From contig NC_088174.1 in NCBI RefSeq assembly GCF_028769735.1, positions 1,075,501 to 1,139,500 on the forward strand: DNA of 64,000 nucleotides, given 5' to 3'. This document shows, piece by piece, positions 12,460 to 23,781 of the stretch; the stretch's first letter is position 1, and each line of letters begins with the position of its first letter. Both the position numbers and the translations under genes were made by a program. Below the pieces are notes generated by a model. That model made no database searches. It saw nothing but the letters and a program-made list of their open reading frames with translations, and was not told where the DNA came from. This stretch comes from Zonotrichia leucophrys gambelii (Eukaryota > Chordata > Aves > Passeriformes > Passerellidae).

Positions 12460-15400
12460 ATCTAAACAAGGCAATTTGTCACTGAAATTAAAATATACAA
12501 TAGACACAAACTGGGTATTTTCCATAGACTTTTAACTTACTTTTAATGATTAGCATCCTTTGGAGTACATAGGGCTTAAGAGCTTTGGTGGCTGAGTTGA
12601 GACACTTCCATGTCTTTTAGGATTAAACACCTGGATAAATCCAGGCTTTGGGTCTAGTCCTGCTTTCCAAAAAATTATGGAAGTGTTGGATTTCTGTGGT
12701 ACATTTGTGTTAGGCTTTCCTCTGGATAAAGCAATCATTTGTGTTGATCCCTCCCAAAAAATGGTTGTTGGAACCCCAGGATGAGGGGATGGGGCTGAGC
12801 TCTGAAGTTTCTTCGCTTGAACCTTCTGGAAGCCACCCCATCTGTGGAATATGAAATGTTATGTATAGAACCTATGGAATCAGAGAGTACCCCAATTGGA
12901 AGGGAGCCATGGGGATGATGAATTGCAGCTCCCTGCCCTTGCAGGCTCCCCCAGATTGACCCACCTGCCTCAGGCAGGTGCAGCTCCCTGGCCTGGTGAC
13001 ACCAGTGCAGGGCTCACCGCTGTCCTTGTCCCCTCCCGGTGTCGTGGCACTGCAGTGGCGGCCAGGAGCGCTCCCGAGGACACGGTGACCAGCAGCTTTG
13101 CCTCGTTCATCCGCGCGGCGCGGCCCGAGCACCTGTCCCCGACCGTGCGGCAGCGGAGCAAGAGGATGATCCTGGACAGCATCGGCGTGGGGCTCGTGGG
13201 CAGCACCACACCTGTCTTTGACATCGCCCTGCGCTACTGCCGGGTAGGGACAACCCCTCCAATGCCACCACCACTGCCACTGCCACCACTGCCACTGCCA
13301 TAGCCCTGCCACTGCCACGCCACTGCCGGGTAGGGGCAGCCCCTCCACTGCCACTGCCACTGCTATTGCCACTGTCAACTGCTACTGCCACTGCTACTGC
13401 CAGGTAGGGACAGCCCCTGCAATGCCACTGCCATTGCCACTGCTACCACCACTGCCATAGCCCTGCCACTGCCACCGCCACTGCCACTGCCAATGCCACT
13501 GCCACTGCCAGCACCACTGCCACTGCCACTGCTAATGCCACTGCCACTGCCAGCGCCACTGCCACTGCCACCACCCCCTCTGGGGCTGATCCCAGATGGC
13601 CAGCACCATCCCCACTCCCTCTGATGCCTTGTGAAGGCTGACCTAGAACAGAGATTAGATGGAGCTAAAGAATAAAGTAGGAATTTATTAAAAGGATTTC
13701 CTCAATGCATCCATCTTGGGCAGCACAAGAGCCCAGCCAGAGCTGCACCCAAGATGAACCAAAATGGCCACAAAAATCTCTGACTGGTCATGGGGTCCCA
13801 CACCTCTATAAGCCTTGGTCCACCAGCACACTGGAGTCAATTGCCCAACTACTGCCCCAGCCTATGAAGTCTCACCTTTCCTGCTTTTCTCTCTTCAGTC
13901 TACTGTTGTCCATGCTCTTGAGCCTGAAATTTGGATCATTTGTCCTTGGTTACCAGCTAGAGCAGGAATTGTTTTGTCTCCCTGCTCTGTGCACAGAGCT
14001 CACCATCCCCTGGTATGAAGCCCAGACCCACACACTAAAGCAGCACAGAATGTGAAAAACAGAAAAGCTCAAACCTGAGACATCACCTCCAGGGCTCTCC
14101 TGACATTCCCTCCTTCCCACAGGAGCTGTACTCCTCCGTGGCCGTGAGCTCAGTCTATGGAAAGCCAGGAGTGAAGCTCTCCCCGACGCTGGCTGCCTTC
14201 ACCAACGGCGTGGCGGTGAGGCTGGATCTTCCCAGGGAATCTGTGCTCCTGGATTTTCCAAGGGGGATCTGTGCTCCTGACTTTTCCAAGGGGGATTTGT
14301 GCTCCCGGGCCTTCCAGGGGAATCTATGCTCCCAGCTCTTCCTGGGGAATCTGTTCTCCTGTTTTTTCCAGGGGGAATCTGTGTTCCTGGCTCTCCCAGG
14401 GGAATCTGTGGTGCCAGGAATTAGCATTCCAGGAAACAGAGTGGTCACTGATGGGGGACAAAAGCTGGGAATCTCCTGGCTCTTAGAGGAGCTGAATCAC
14501 CCCATGGGGACACTGAGTGGAGGCTTTGGCAGAATTTCCTCAGGAATATCAGCAGGGAGCCCTCATTCCCTCAGCACCCAGCCAGCACATTCCCATCTCT
14601 GTTTCCCTGGCAGACTCATTCCATGGATTTTGATGACACCTGGCACCCTGCCACTCACCCCTCCGGGGCCATCCTGCCGGCTCTCCTGGCAGCTTCCCAG
14701 ATGCTCCCTCCCAACACCAAACCCAACGGCCTGGATTTCCTGCTGGCCTTCAACGTGGGCCTGGAAGTGCAAGGGAGGCTCATGCACTTCTCCACTGAGG
14801 CTCACGACATTCCCAAAAGGTAAAGCTCCTGTTCTTCGCCAAGGATGAAGAGGGTTGGTGAGTCTGGATTTTAAAATGTTCCTTTAGGTTAAGTCACCTT
14901 TAAGTCCAGTTTGATTTAGCTATACTCCAGGGTAAAGCCTTACTGAGGGCCAAATGCCAGAGGTGATTGCACCATGCACTTATTTGGTGATTTCCAAAGA
15001 TTTTGCCTCAAAAATAACCCTCAGGAGGACTCCCAGGGGGTCTGCAGTGCCATCACCTGACTCAGCCAGGGCAGGATCCCAGAGCCAAGCAGTTTGGTGG
15101 TGGGTACAGCCCCATGGCCAGCTTCCGTTTCCAGCAGTGCCCTGGTGTGATCCAAGCAATGGAATCAACCAGGAACTGTTCCCTTGGGTGTGGTTGAGGC
15201 TGAATGATTTGTCTGAGGGATAGAAAGTTTGGCTGTGTGGACACAAACCATGGCACCTGCTGGAGAAAGTTCCAATTGCTCTTTGGAGATGCTGAGCTCA
15301 CCCTGGGGTTTCTGAGGAGATTTCAAGGAGAAACTCCATTTTTAGACTAAATTTATGTTCATTAACTCTAAATTTAGAGTTAACCTAAAATACAGTAAAA

Positions 15401-16512
15401 CTCTGATTTTAAAGTTTATTTATTAGCTAAAATTTATGGTTTAATTCTGAGTCAGGTGAATTCCATGAAGCCATGAGGGAGTTCTGCTGGCAGATGGGCC
15501 CCTCACTTCCCATTCATTTTTCCATGGGAAGGCTCCTGTGGTGTTCCCTGTGCCAGGCAGCCAGGGCTGCTCATTCCTGCCGTCCCCCTGCAGGTTCCAC
15601 CCTCCCTCGGTGGTGGGCACGCTGGGCAGTGCCGCGGCCACGGCCAAGCTGCTGTCCCTGAGCTCGGCGCAGTGCTGCCACGCCCTGGGCATCGCCGCCT
15701 CGCTGGCCGGGGCGCCCATGGCCAACGCCGCCACCCAGGCCAAGCCTCTGCACGTGGGCAACGCCACCCGCCTGGGCCTGGAGGCCGCTCTGCTGGCGGG
15801 CCGAGGCATGGAGGCCAACCCCCTGATCCTGGATGACATCCCGGGCTGCTCGGGCTTCAGCGCCTTCTACAGCGTCTACCAGCCCAAGCCGCTGTCCGCG
15901 CCCGGCGAGCACCACGAGTTCCTGCTGGAGAAGCAGGACATTGCCTTCAAGCGATTCCCAGCCCACCTGGGCATGCACTGGGTGGTGGATGCTGCCTTGT
16001 CCGTCCGGAACCTCTTCATCAACTACGCAGGGTCCTTCTCGCCGTCCCTGATCCGCACCATTATGCTGAAGATCCCGGTGTCCAAGTACATCAACCGGCC
16101 TTTCCCCAGCTCGGAGCACCAGGCCAGGCACTCCTTCCAGTTCAATGCCTGTGCTGCCCTGCTGGACGGCGAGGTGGGCCTGGGGTCCTTCTCCGAGAGC
16201 AGCATCCACCGGCAGGAGCTCAGGGAGCTGCTGGACAAGGTGGTGGTGGAGCACCCTGAAGACAACGTGGCCAACTTTGACAAGATGTACGGAGAGGTGG
16301 CCCTGCTCCTGCACAGCGGGGACGTCCTGACGGGCAAATGTGACACTTTCTATGGGCACTGGAGGAAGCCCCTGAGCAAAGAGTCGCTCCTGAAGAAGTT
16401 TCGATCCAATGCCTCCCACGTGCTTCCAGAAGAAAAAATAGAAGCCATCATCACTCTGGTGGACAACCTGGAGAACCTGTCAGACAGCTCCCAGCTGGCC
16501 TGCAGCCTGTGA
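10091..16512 (+). CDS. ACOD1-like: Cis-aconitate decarboxylase family protein (ACOD1/IRG1-like)
   Basis: Six exons join in perfect phase (10091-10111, 10680-10734, 13056-13243, 14123-14215, 14614-14819, 15594-16512), giving 493 residues; human ACOD1 has 481. The family (MmgE/PrpD fold) makes itaconate from cis-aconitate in mitochondria of activated macrophages. Residues 1-30 are basic, hydroxylated and free of acidic residues, as in a mitochondrial presequence. The signature DFDDTWHPATHPSGA lies at 124-138. By alignment from memory with human residues D93, H103, H159, K207, K272 and H277, the equivalents D124, H134, H190, K238, K307 and H312 are all present, so an active decarboxylase is likely. 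A candidate poly(A) signal AATAAA lies at 17740. It may be ACOD1 itself or a bird paralogue. Downstream neighbours GLOD5 and EXOC1-like are not those I recall for human ACOD1. Confidence 0.9.
10680..10734 (+). CDS. ACOD1-like: ACOD1-like coding exon 2 (presequence)
   Basis: Acceptor CTCTAG and donor GTTTGT bound 55 bp, phase 0 to 1. It encodes KSQKFLASSRQVHKTATH, which is basic and fits a mitochondrial targeting segment. The donor is weak. Confidence 0.6.
10735..13055 (+). other. ACOD1-like intron 2, AT-rich interior
   Basis: About 11160-11440 is a low-complexity TTAAC/TTTAT-rich tract. About 12285-12465 is strongly AT-rich with a (TA)n run at 12424-12462. No exon was recognised inside. Confidence 0.6.
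13056..13243 (+). CDS. ACOD1-like: ACOD1-like coding exon 3
   Basis: It encodes the N-terminal part of the MmgE/PrpD domain, including RQRSKRMILDSIGVGLVGST, nearly the same as remembered ACOD1. It ends CGG before GTAGGG. A hexanucleotide array starts about 15 bp after the donor. Confidence 0.9.
13258..13572 (+). repeat. (CCACTG)n hexanucleotide array
   Basis: Imperfect CCACTG/CCATTG/CCAATG units fill most of the 300 bp after the exon 3 donor. The segment around 13321 repeats the exon-end sequence CCGGGTAGGG, so the donor region itself was copied into the array. Confidence 0.9.
14123..14215 (+). CDS. ACOD1-like: ACOD1-like coding exon 4
   Basis: The 93-bp exon is in phase 0 at both ends and encodes VYGKPGVKLSPTLAAFTNGV, matching the family's LPPTYAAFVNGVA segment. 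The donor GTGAGG is followed almost at once by a minisatellite. Confidence 0.9.
14225..14410 (+). repeat. Minisatellite, about 27-bp unit, at the exon 4 donor
   Basis: About seven degenerate copies of a unit containing CCAGGGGAATCTGTGCTCCT begin about 10 bp after the splice donor at 14216. Confidence 0.8.
14614..14819 (+). CDS. ACOD1-like: ACOD1-like coding exon 5 (active-site motif)
   Basis: It encodes HSMDFDDTWHPATHPSGA and FNVGLEVQGRLMHF, the most conserved part of the family. It ends in phase 2 before GTAAAG. Confidence 0.95.
15594..16512 (+). CDS. ACOD1-like: ACOD1-like terminal exon
   Basis: The exon starts FHPPSVVGTLGSAAATAK and carries NAATQAKPLHVGNAT, FKRFPAHLGMHW, YINRPFPSSEHQARHSFQ and DTFYGHWRKPLS, all hallmark ACOD1 blocks. 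It ends at TGA 16510-16512. Its GC content is far higher than the surrounding introns. Confidence 0.95.
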
Positions 16513-17739
16513 GGGGACAGCATGGGGGCTTGGTGAGGGGCTTGTCCTGGTGAAGCTGCGATTCCTTTCTTCATTGGTGCTTTCCTACTGATTCCCAAGG
16601 ACAGGCAAGTTCCCACCCCTTCTACTAGATAATTCCAAAGGAACCCATGAGGCAGGAGGTGTCTGGGTTAACACATGGAGTAAACTTCAACTCCTCATTG
16701 GTGCTGGCTGAGGAGCTGAAAGGCCACCATAAGTATAAAAAAATTCCCATGGAAATCTCTGAGAATCCTGGAGTATCATCCAGTTCTCCAGAAGGAACGG
16801 TGCCTGTGCATTTCTTACAGCTGGATTCCGAACTTTTTCTGTGCAGAATGCCTGACTGCCCTGTCTGGAAAGAGGAGGAAGTTCAGCTGCAGAACCTGTG
16901 CTTTTCTCAGTGCTCTTCTGGGCACTTTTGGGATCAGGGTCAGGCAGTCCCACAGGCACAGGAGAAATCCATCATTGCTGCAAACAGCCCTGCCTGCAGA
17001 ACTCTCCAGCAGAGAGTTTCCTTCCCAGTGAAAGGCTCCCATTTCTCCAACCCATGGGCAGTGTTTGCCACTTCTCTGTGTACAAAGGATGGTTTGAGGA
17101 CCCTTGAGACCTGGGTGTCTTTTCTGAAGGGGAGAGAGGTGAGGAGTCCTACATCAGTTCTACACCCTGAGGGTGATCCCTGCCCATCCGAGGGCTGTCC
17201 CACACCACCCCTCTTGGCTTTCCCAGGTTTTCCCAGGCACCTGTTCTGAGCTGGCCCACCAGGTGGCCCATGGGCTTCTTTGGGAAGTGACTTGGGCACA
17301 TACACTGTGACTCCCATTGGGAAACTCCTGTTTCCCTCCTGTGAGAGGAGGGGAAGCTCATTGAGATTTGGCTTTTAACTCATCATTCCATGAAAATGGA
17401 TGAAATCTGGAATCTGTGCTCCTAAGCAGAAAGCCCTGAAAGGCTCCTTACCCCATGCCCTCCCTGAGTAGAGAGATGGAGAACTCAACACTTCTCAACA
17501 TTAAACACTGGGATTGCTGATCCAAAGAGCTCCTTTCCAATGTGATTGTGATAAAATTGTGGAATCTCCTGTGGGAATCAGTATTCAAGAGGGATGAGAT
17601 GGGAGCAGACAAGAAGGAAGATCCTTTTCTCTTGCTGGTCATGGTTTGTGCAGGGAATGAACCATCCAGAAGAAAACTGTTTTCCCACCTCTGTTCACCC
17701 ACTCTTTCCACTGTCCAATATTCACAATGAATCTTGCTG

Positions 17740-17745
17740 AATAAA
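17740..17745 (+). terminator. Candidate poly(A) signal of the ACOD1-like gene
   Basis: AATAAA lies 1.2 kb after the stop codon, giving a plausible 3' UTR of 16513 to about 17765. No other gene starts in this interval. Confidence 0.4.
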
Positions 17746-18224
17746 GAATGGAATTAAATTTTCTCCATAAAGATTTAATGCTGTGTTGTGTAAACAATCA
17801 GTTTTATTTGGAATACTCACAATACAGAGGCTTTTCCAACAGATGGGGAGCCCAGCAGAGGTTGGGACAGGGACAACTGCAATGCTGGCCTGTGGCCAGT
17901 GGTTCCTCCAGGTAAAAACCTTGAGCCCCACAGGCTCTTTCTCCCAGAGACAACCACAACCATCAGCCAGCAAAGCCTCCAGTGCTCCAACACCATCACT
18001 CCAAGAGAAGTTCCTCCATCAGCAGCACATTCCAAATACTTGATAAATTTCCATAACAAGTTTTGAGTTTCCCATGGTTTGGGTCAGGTATGAGATCCCC
18101 AAAAGTGTCATTCCATGTTTCACCCTGTGGTGAACGGGAAAGCCTCGAAACCAGGCAGGTCTGCCAGGCCTTAAAGGAATTGATGTGTGGGACAGAACCA
18201 AGATGGGCTTCAGTGGAGGGAACA

Positions 18225-18905
18225 AAATTCTCTCCCATGGACTTTGACTCCCTTCCATGGACTTTGACTCCCTTCCATGGACTTTGACTCCCTTCCATTG
18301 GCTTTGACCTTCCCCCATGGGCTTTGACCTTCCCCCATGGGCTTTGACCCTCTCCCATGGGCTCTGACCCCCTTGCATGGTCTTTGACCCTCTCCCATGG
18401 GCTTTCACCTCCTCCCATGGGCTTTGACTCCCTCCCATGGGCTTGGATCCCCTCCCATGGGCTTTCACCCTCTCCTGCGGGAACCAACCCTATTCCATGG
18501 GGATTAACCCCTTCCCATGGCTTTGGCCCTGTCCTGCAGAGATTAACCCTCTCCCATGGGCTTTGACCTCTCCTGTAGGCATTGACTTTCTTCTGTGGGA
18601 ACCAATCCTGTTCCATGGGGATTAACCCTCCTCAATGGGCTTTGACCCTCTCCCATGGGTACCGACCCTCCCCCATGGGCTTTTTGACCCTCTCCCGTGG
18701 GCTTTGACCCTCTCCCATGGGCTTTCACCCTTTCTCATGGGCTTTGACCCTCTCCCATGGGCTTGGATTCCCTTCCATGGGCTTTCACCCTCTCCCATGG
18801 GCTTTCGCCCTCTCCTGTAGGAATTGACCTTCTTCCGTGGGAACCAATCCTGTTCCATGGGGATTAACTCTCCCCCATGGGCTCTGCCCTTTCCCGTGGG
18901 CTCTG
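18225..18905 (+). repeat. Minisatellite with CCATGGGCTTTGACC units
   Basis: About 35 copies of a roughly 19-20-bp unit (CTCCCATGGGCTTTGACCC and variants). A second-order segment with GAACCAATCCTGTTCCATGG recurs at about 18480, 18600 and 18840. It lies between the ACOD1-like gene and GLOD5. Confidence 0.92.
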
Positions 18906-20025
18906 CCCCTCTCCCGTGGGCAGGACGCCCCGAGGGGTCCCTCCGTATCCGGACAGGCCGGGGCACATCAGCACCCTGGAGAGCACCTCCGGATGCTCCG
19001 CGGGCGCCGGGGCGAGGAGACTCCGCTCCCTGGGATCCCTTCTTGGCATCCCTCCCTGGGATCCCTTCCCGGATCTCCATCTGAGGAGATGCCCGTGGCT
19101 TTCTCCCATGGCATTCCTGTCTTTAGTTCCCACAATGGACTCAACCCTGCTGATCATCCAAAGCACTGAATATTTTGTGACCTTGCCCTTTTTCGCACCA
19201 TGAAGAATTTTGGATTTCCCACGAAATTCCAGCAAAGGAAAAATGACTACGATTCAGAGATTGTTTCAATTTTATAGAGGATTTGCACTGTAGCGGTCAG
19301 AAGAGTCCTCCCTCCTTTCCAGCGCTGTTCCCGTGAGGATATCGATGCTACCTCAGTGTGGCCAGCCTCGGAACTGCTCTGCTTGAGAATCCCCAGGTCC
19401 TTCATTGTTTTATACTTTTTAGATAACTTTGAAATGGCTTTTTAAATAACTGAAGGAAGAAGAAAACTCAGGACAGTCCCACAAGTAACCAGGAGCCATC
19501 AGAGTCAGACTCCTCTGCGTCAGACCATCCTCAATCTCTGCATAAATCCAGTGAACTCCTGGACTTCTGACACTTTGCCCTTCATGTAGGCTCCTCATCC
19601 CTGCTTTTTCCATTCTTGAGTGACAGAAACCCCACAATTATTGATACAGAGCTGAGGATGAAACTTGGGTCTTCAGTTTCAGGAGTGTTTGAGTGTCACA
19701 CCGAGGCCGAATTCCCAAACCCCAGGAGAGGAATGTGTTTGGACAACCACAGCTGGATCTAAACCTCTGCCGTGGTGGGAGAGCCACCAGCACCAGGCAG
19801 CGTGCAACAAGAAGCAGGAGGATGAGAGGAAGGGATGCAGAAATTTCCAACTGTGGAAAAGTGACTCTGGAGAGGAGAGGAGTGACAGGTGGGCAGTGTA
19901 GCAAAAGGGAAAGCAGGAATTAGGGAAGATGTCCCAGCAATTGCAGTGCAGCAGCAGCAGGACAGATCTTCCAAGAAGGCCAGGAAATCTCCATGATGGA
20001 GATGTATAAAAGCAGGATTCACACT

Positions 20026-20062
20026 CAGAGCAGAGCAGAGCAGAGCAGAGCAGAGCAGAGCA
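20026..20062 (+). repeat. (AGAGC)n microsatellite
   Basis: CAGAG units in tandem, about seven copies, about 20 bp after a TATAAAAG motif near 20005. No transcript start is otherwise supported there. Confidence 0.85.
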
Positions 20063-20209
20063 GGCTGCCTTGGGAAATCTCCCAACATCCTTGCAGCCCC
20101 ACTTTGTGGCTATGATTTGAGGCTTGTCCCAGGTTTACACAATTAAAGCCTGGACCATTAAATGGGCCAGGCAAACCCTGCTGGGACCCAGGCAGAGCAT
20201 GGGCCGTGG

Positions 20210-21623
<1,414 letters not shown>

Positions 21624-21989
21624 TCACCGAGATGCCAAGCTCCAACACACAAACCCCGTGTGCACCAAGGTGTGTGATCCTTCCTCCAGCCCCCTCTGGG
21701 GTCCTCCCAGGTGTGGACACTCATCCAGGTGGAGCCAAGCCAGACACTGGAGACAAGCTGGGGCCTGGCACAGCAGCAGGAAACATCTGGGAAGGCTTCT
21801 TGTCCTTTGTCTTTGAGCTGCCAGATGCCACCCCCAGGCAGAGAGTGAGGCCAGGGGCTCAGGGTGACACAGCACCAGGGTGTGGGGACTCACCAGGCTG
21901 GGGTCACAGGTTCCTGGGGCTTAGGCTGGGTTCAGACCCTCTGGAACTACCCTTGGCTTTCAGGGACATGGGTTAGGGTGTTGGCGGGC

Positions 21990-22055
21990 CAGGGGGAATG
22001 GTTGGACTCAATGACCTCAGAGGGCTCTTCCAGCCTAAATAATTCCATGATTCTT
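21990..22055 (+). mobile_element. CR1 LINE 3' tail
   Basis: GTTGGACTCAATGACCTCAG leads through CTCTTCCAGCC to a tail ATTCCATGATTCTT, the typical CR1 end. Confidence 0.7.
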
Positions 22056-23625
22056 CATGATAAGTGGTTGGTGAGGAGAGATCCCCCAGCCCCACTGGCA
22101 CGGGAGCAGGGTCAGTGTAAAGCCAGGTGCAGTTTCACTGGGATGTCAGAGGACCCTGTTTGGAGCAAGATCCCATTATCCCCTCCCATGGGCTGTGCCC
22201 ACCGACTGCGCTGGTTATGGGGGAGCCACCACCAGAGCCAGAGGGATCCCTGCCCCTCCTGGCTGTGTTTGGTGCTCAGCAACCTCGGAGCCACCTGGCT
22301 CAACCCCTCTGCAATTCCCTTCACCCCAGGAGTCCTCTCAGGTGCTCCCAAATTGCAGCACCTCCATGTCCCAGCCTACAGCCCCCACTCCTGCCCTCCC
22401 CTCCCAGGGGAGCCCCTGAGGCAGAACCTGGAAGGAAACGGGGCTGCAAAATTCCTGTTACCTGCAGAGGGACGAGGAGCTGGGAAGACAGCGCTGAATG
22501 GTTTCCTGTGACCGTCCTCTTCCTGCTGGGAGCAGCCACGTCACGGGACAAAGGGAGGGAAGGGTGAGGTTGGAAACAGGAGCTCTAAACATTGCTCCCT
22601 GCAGAGGTGGACCTTGACCCAAAGGCCAACTGCTTGAAAAATCCCGCAAAAATTATCTAGATTTTTCCCTTTACAAGGGAAAGTTGGGTTTATGTGCTGG
22701 CTTAAAGCTCCCACTGAAGAATCCAGGATATCCCTGGAGAAGAGGGGCTGTCCAAGCAGCCACAGCAGCCTCCCACCTCCCTGGCAATGCACAGGGAATC
22801 TTGCCTCCAAGATCATTTTCTAACACGCAAAATAACTAAAATAATCTTTGTCCTGTGGGGCAAATATCAAGGAGTTCAAACTCTTCAGTTGTTTAGGAAG
22901 AAGGTTGTGACAGACAACATGTGAGCCCCATGATCACTCCAAGAAACAGAGACAACATTTACAGAATGACAATATATTGGTGAGTTGCTGTAGGAAGATT
23001 CCTACAAAAATGGGTTAAAAGCAGGCAATTCCCTGCAGGATCAGTTTGGATCTCTAGAACCGCACATTTCTCCACTCCACTTAAGATGTGAGTAAATCTG
23101 AGCTAAAAGCAATAAATCCATTAATATTTACAGCTCTGGACTTTCATCTGCTGGATGACTTTCAGTGCAGAGCCGAGGAGCAGCGCTGCCTGTTGGGATA
23201 CCTGGATGTGGGAACACCTCTCACTCAGAGTGGTTCCATGTGGTTTAACCTCTGGTTTAGCACAGGCTCACTGAAATTCGAGCACAGAAAAGGAGAAAGT
23301 CCCTGGAGAGAAGACATTTTTCCACTGTGAATGTTTTGCTGGGGATTTGCGGCACCAACGTGCACTTAGGGGGAAATCTGAGGCTTGGAATGTCATTTCC
23401 TGGTGGCAGAATTATTTCCTGGAGGAGGGAAGTTGTGGTTTGGGTCTGACAACTCCACTTCCCCAAGAGAGATTTAGTCTAGGATCAACAGGTTGGAGAT
23501 TGGGATTGAGTTCAGAGTAGGAACCCCAGTATCCAACTTGGGAATGGTTTTGTGTTCAGCTCCTCGGAGGTGTGGCTGCAGACAAGGATTCCTGAGCTGC
23601 TCCTGACATCCAGAGAGGGATTTCC

Positions 23626-23781
23626 CTACATGTTGGCCATGGTGATGGAGTTGAAGTAGCTCAGCAAGTCCTCCATGGTGAAGTCCAGGGCAATCCCTGC
23701 TCCTGCATAGCAGCGTTGGATGAGCTCCTCAAACTCTTGGTACTGCCGGATGAATCCCTGCTCCATGGCCTGCCACACCAC
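23626..23781 (-). CDS. EXOC1-like: EXOC1-like terminal exon
   Basis: It encodes [20 protein letters not shown] and [13 protein letters not shown], aligned with EXOC1 [20 protein letters not shown] and FTIQDILDYCSSI. The stop is at 23626-23628. The acceptor is the first of about eight tandem near-copies. Confidence 0.96.
   Translation of the reverse strand: MVWQAMEQGFIRQYQEFEELIQRCYAGAGIALDFTMEDLLSYFNSITMANM

Noticed and set aside
15571..16419. 282-codon minus-strand open frame opposite the ACOD1-like last exon
   Set aside because: A shadow of a GC-rich coding exon with strong family similarity on the plus strand.
18010..19080. Minus-strand open frames rich in GEGQSPWERVKAHGRGSKP
   Set aside because: Translation of the CCATGGGCTTTGACC minisatellite, in several frames at once.
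20004..20011. TATAAAAG as a promoter for a plus-strand gene
   Set aside because: No exon with coding character follows on the plus strand before GLOD5, and an (AGAGC)n repeat starts about 20 bp later.
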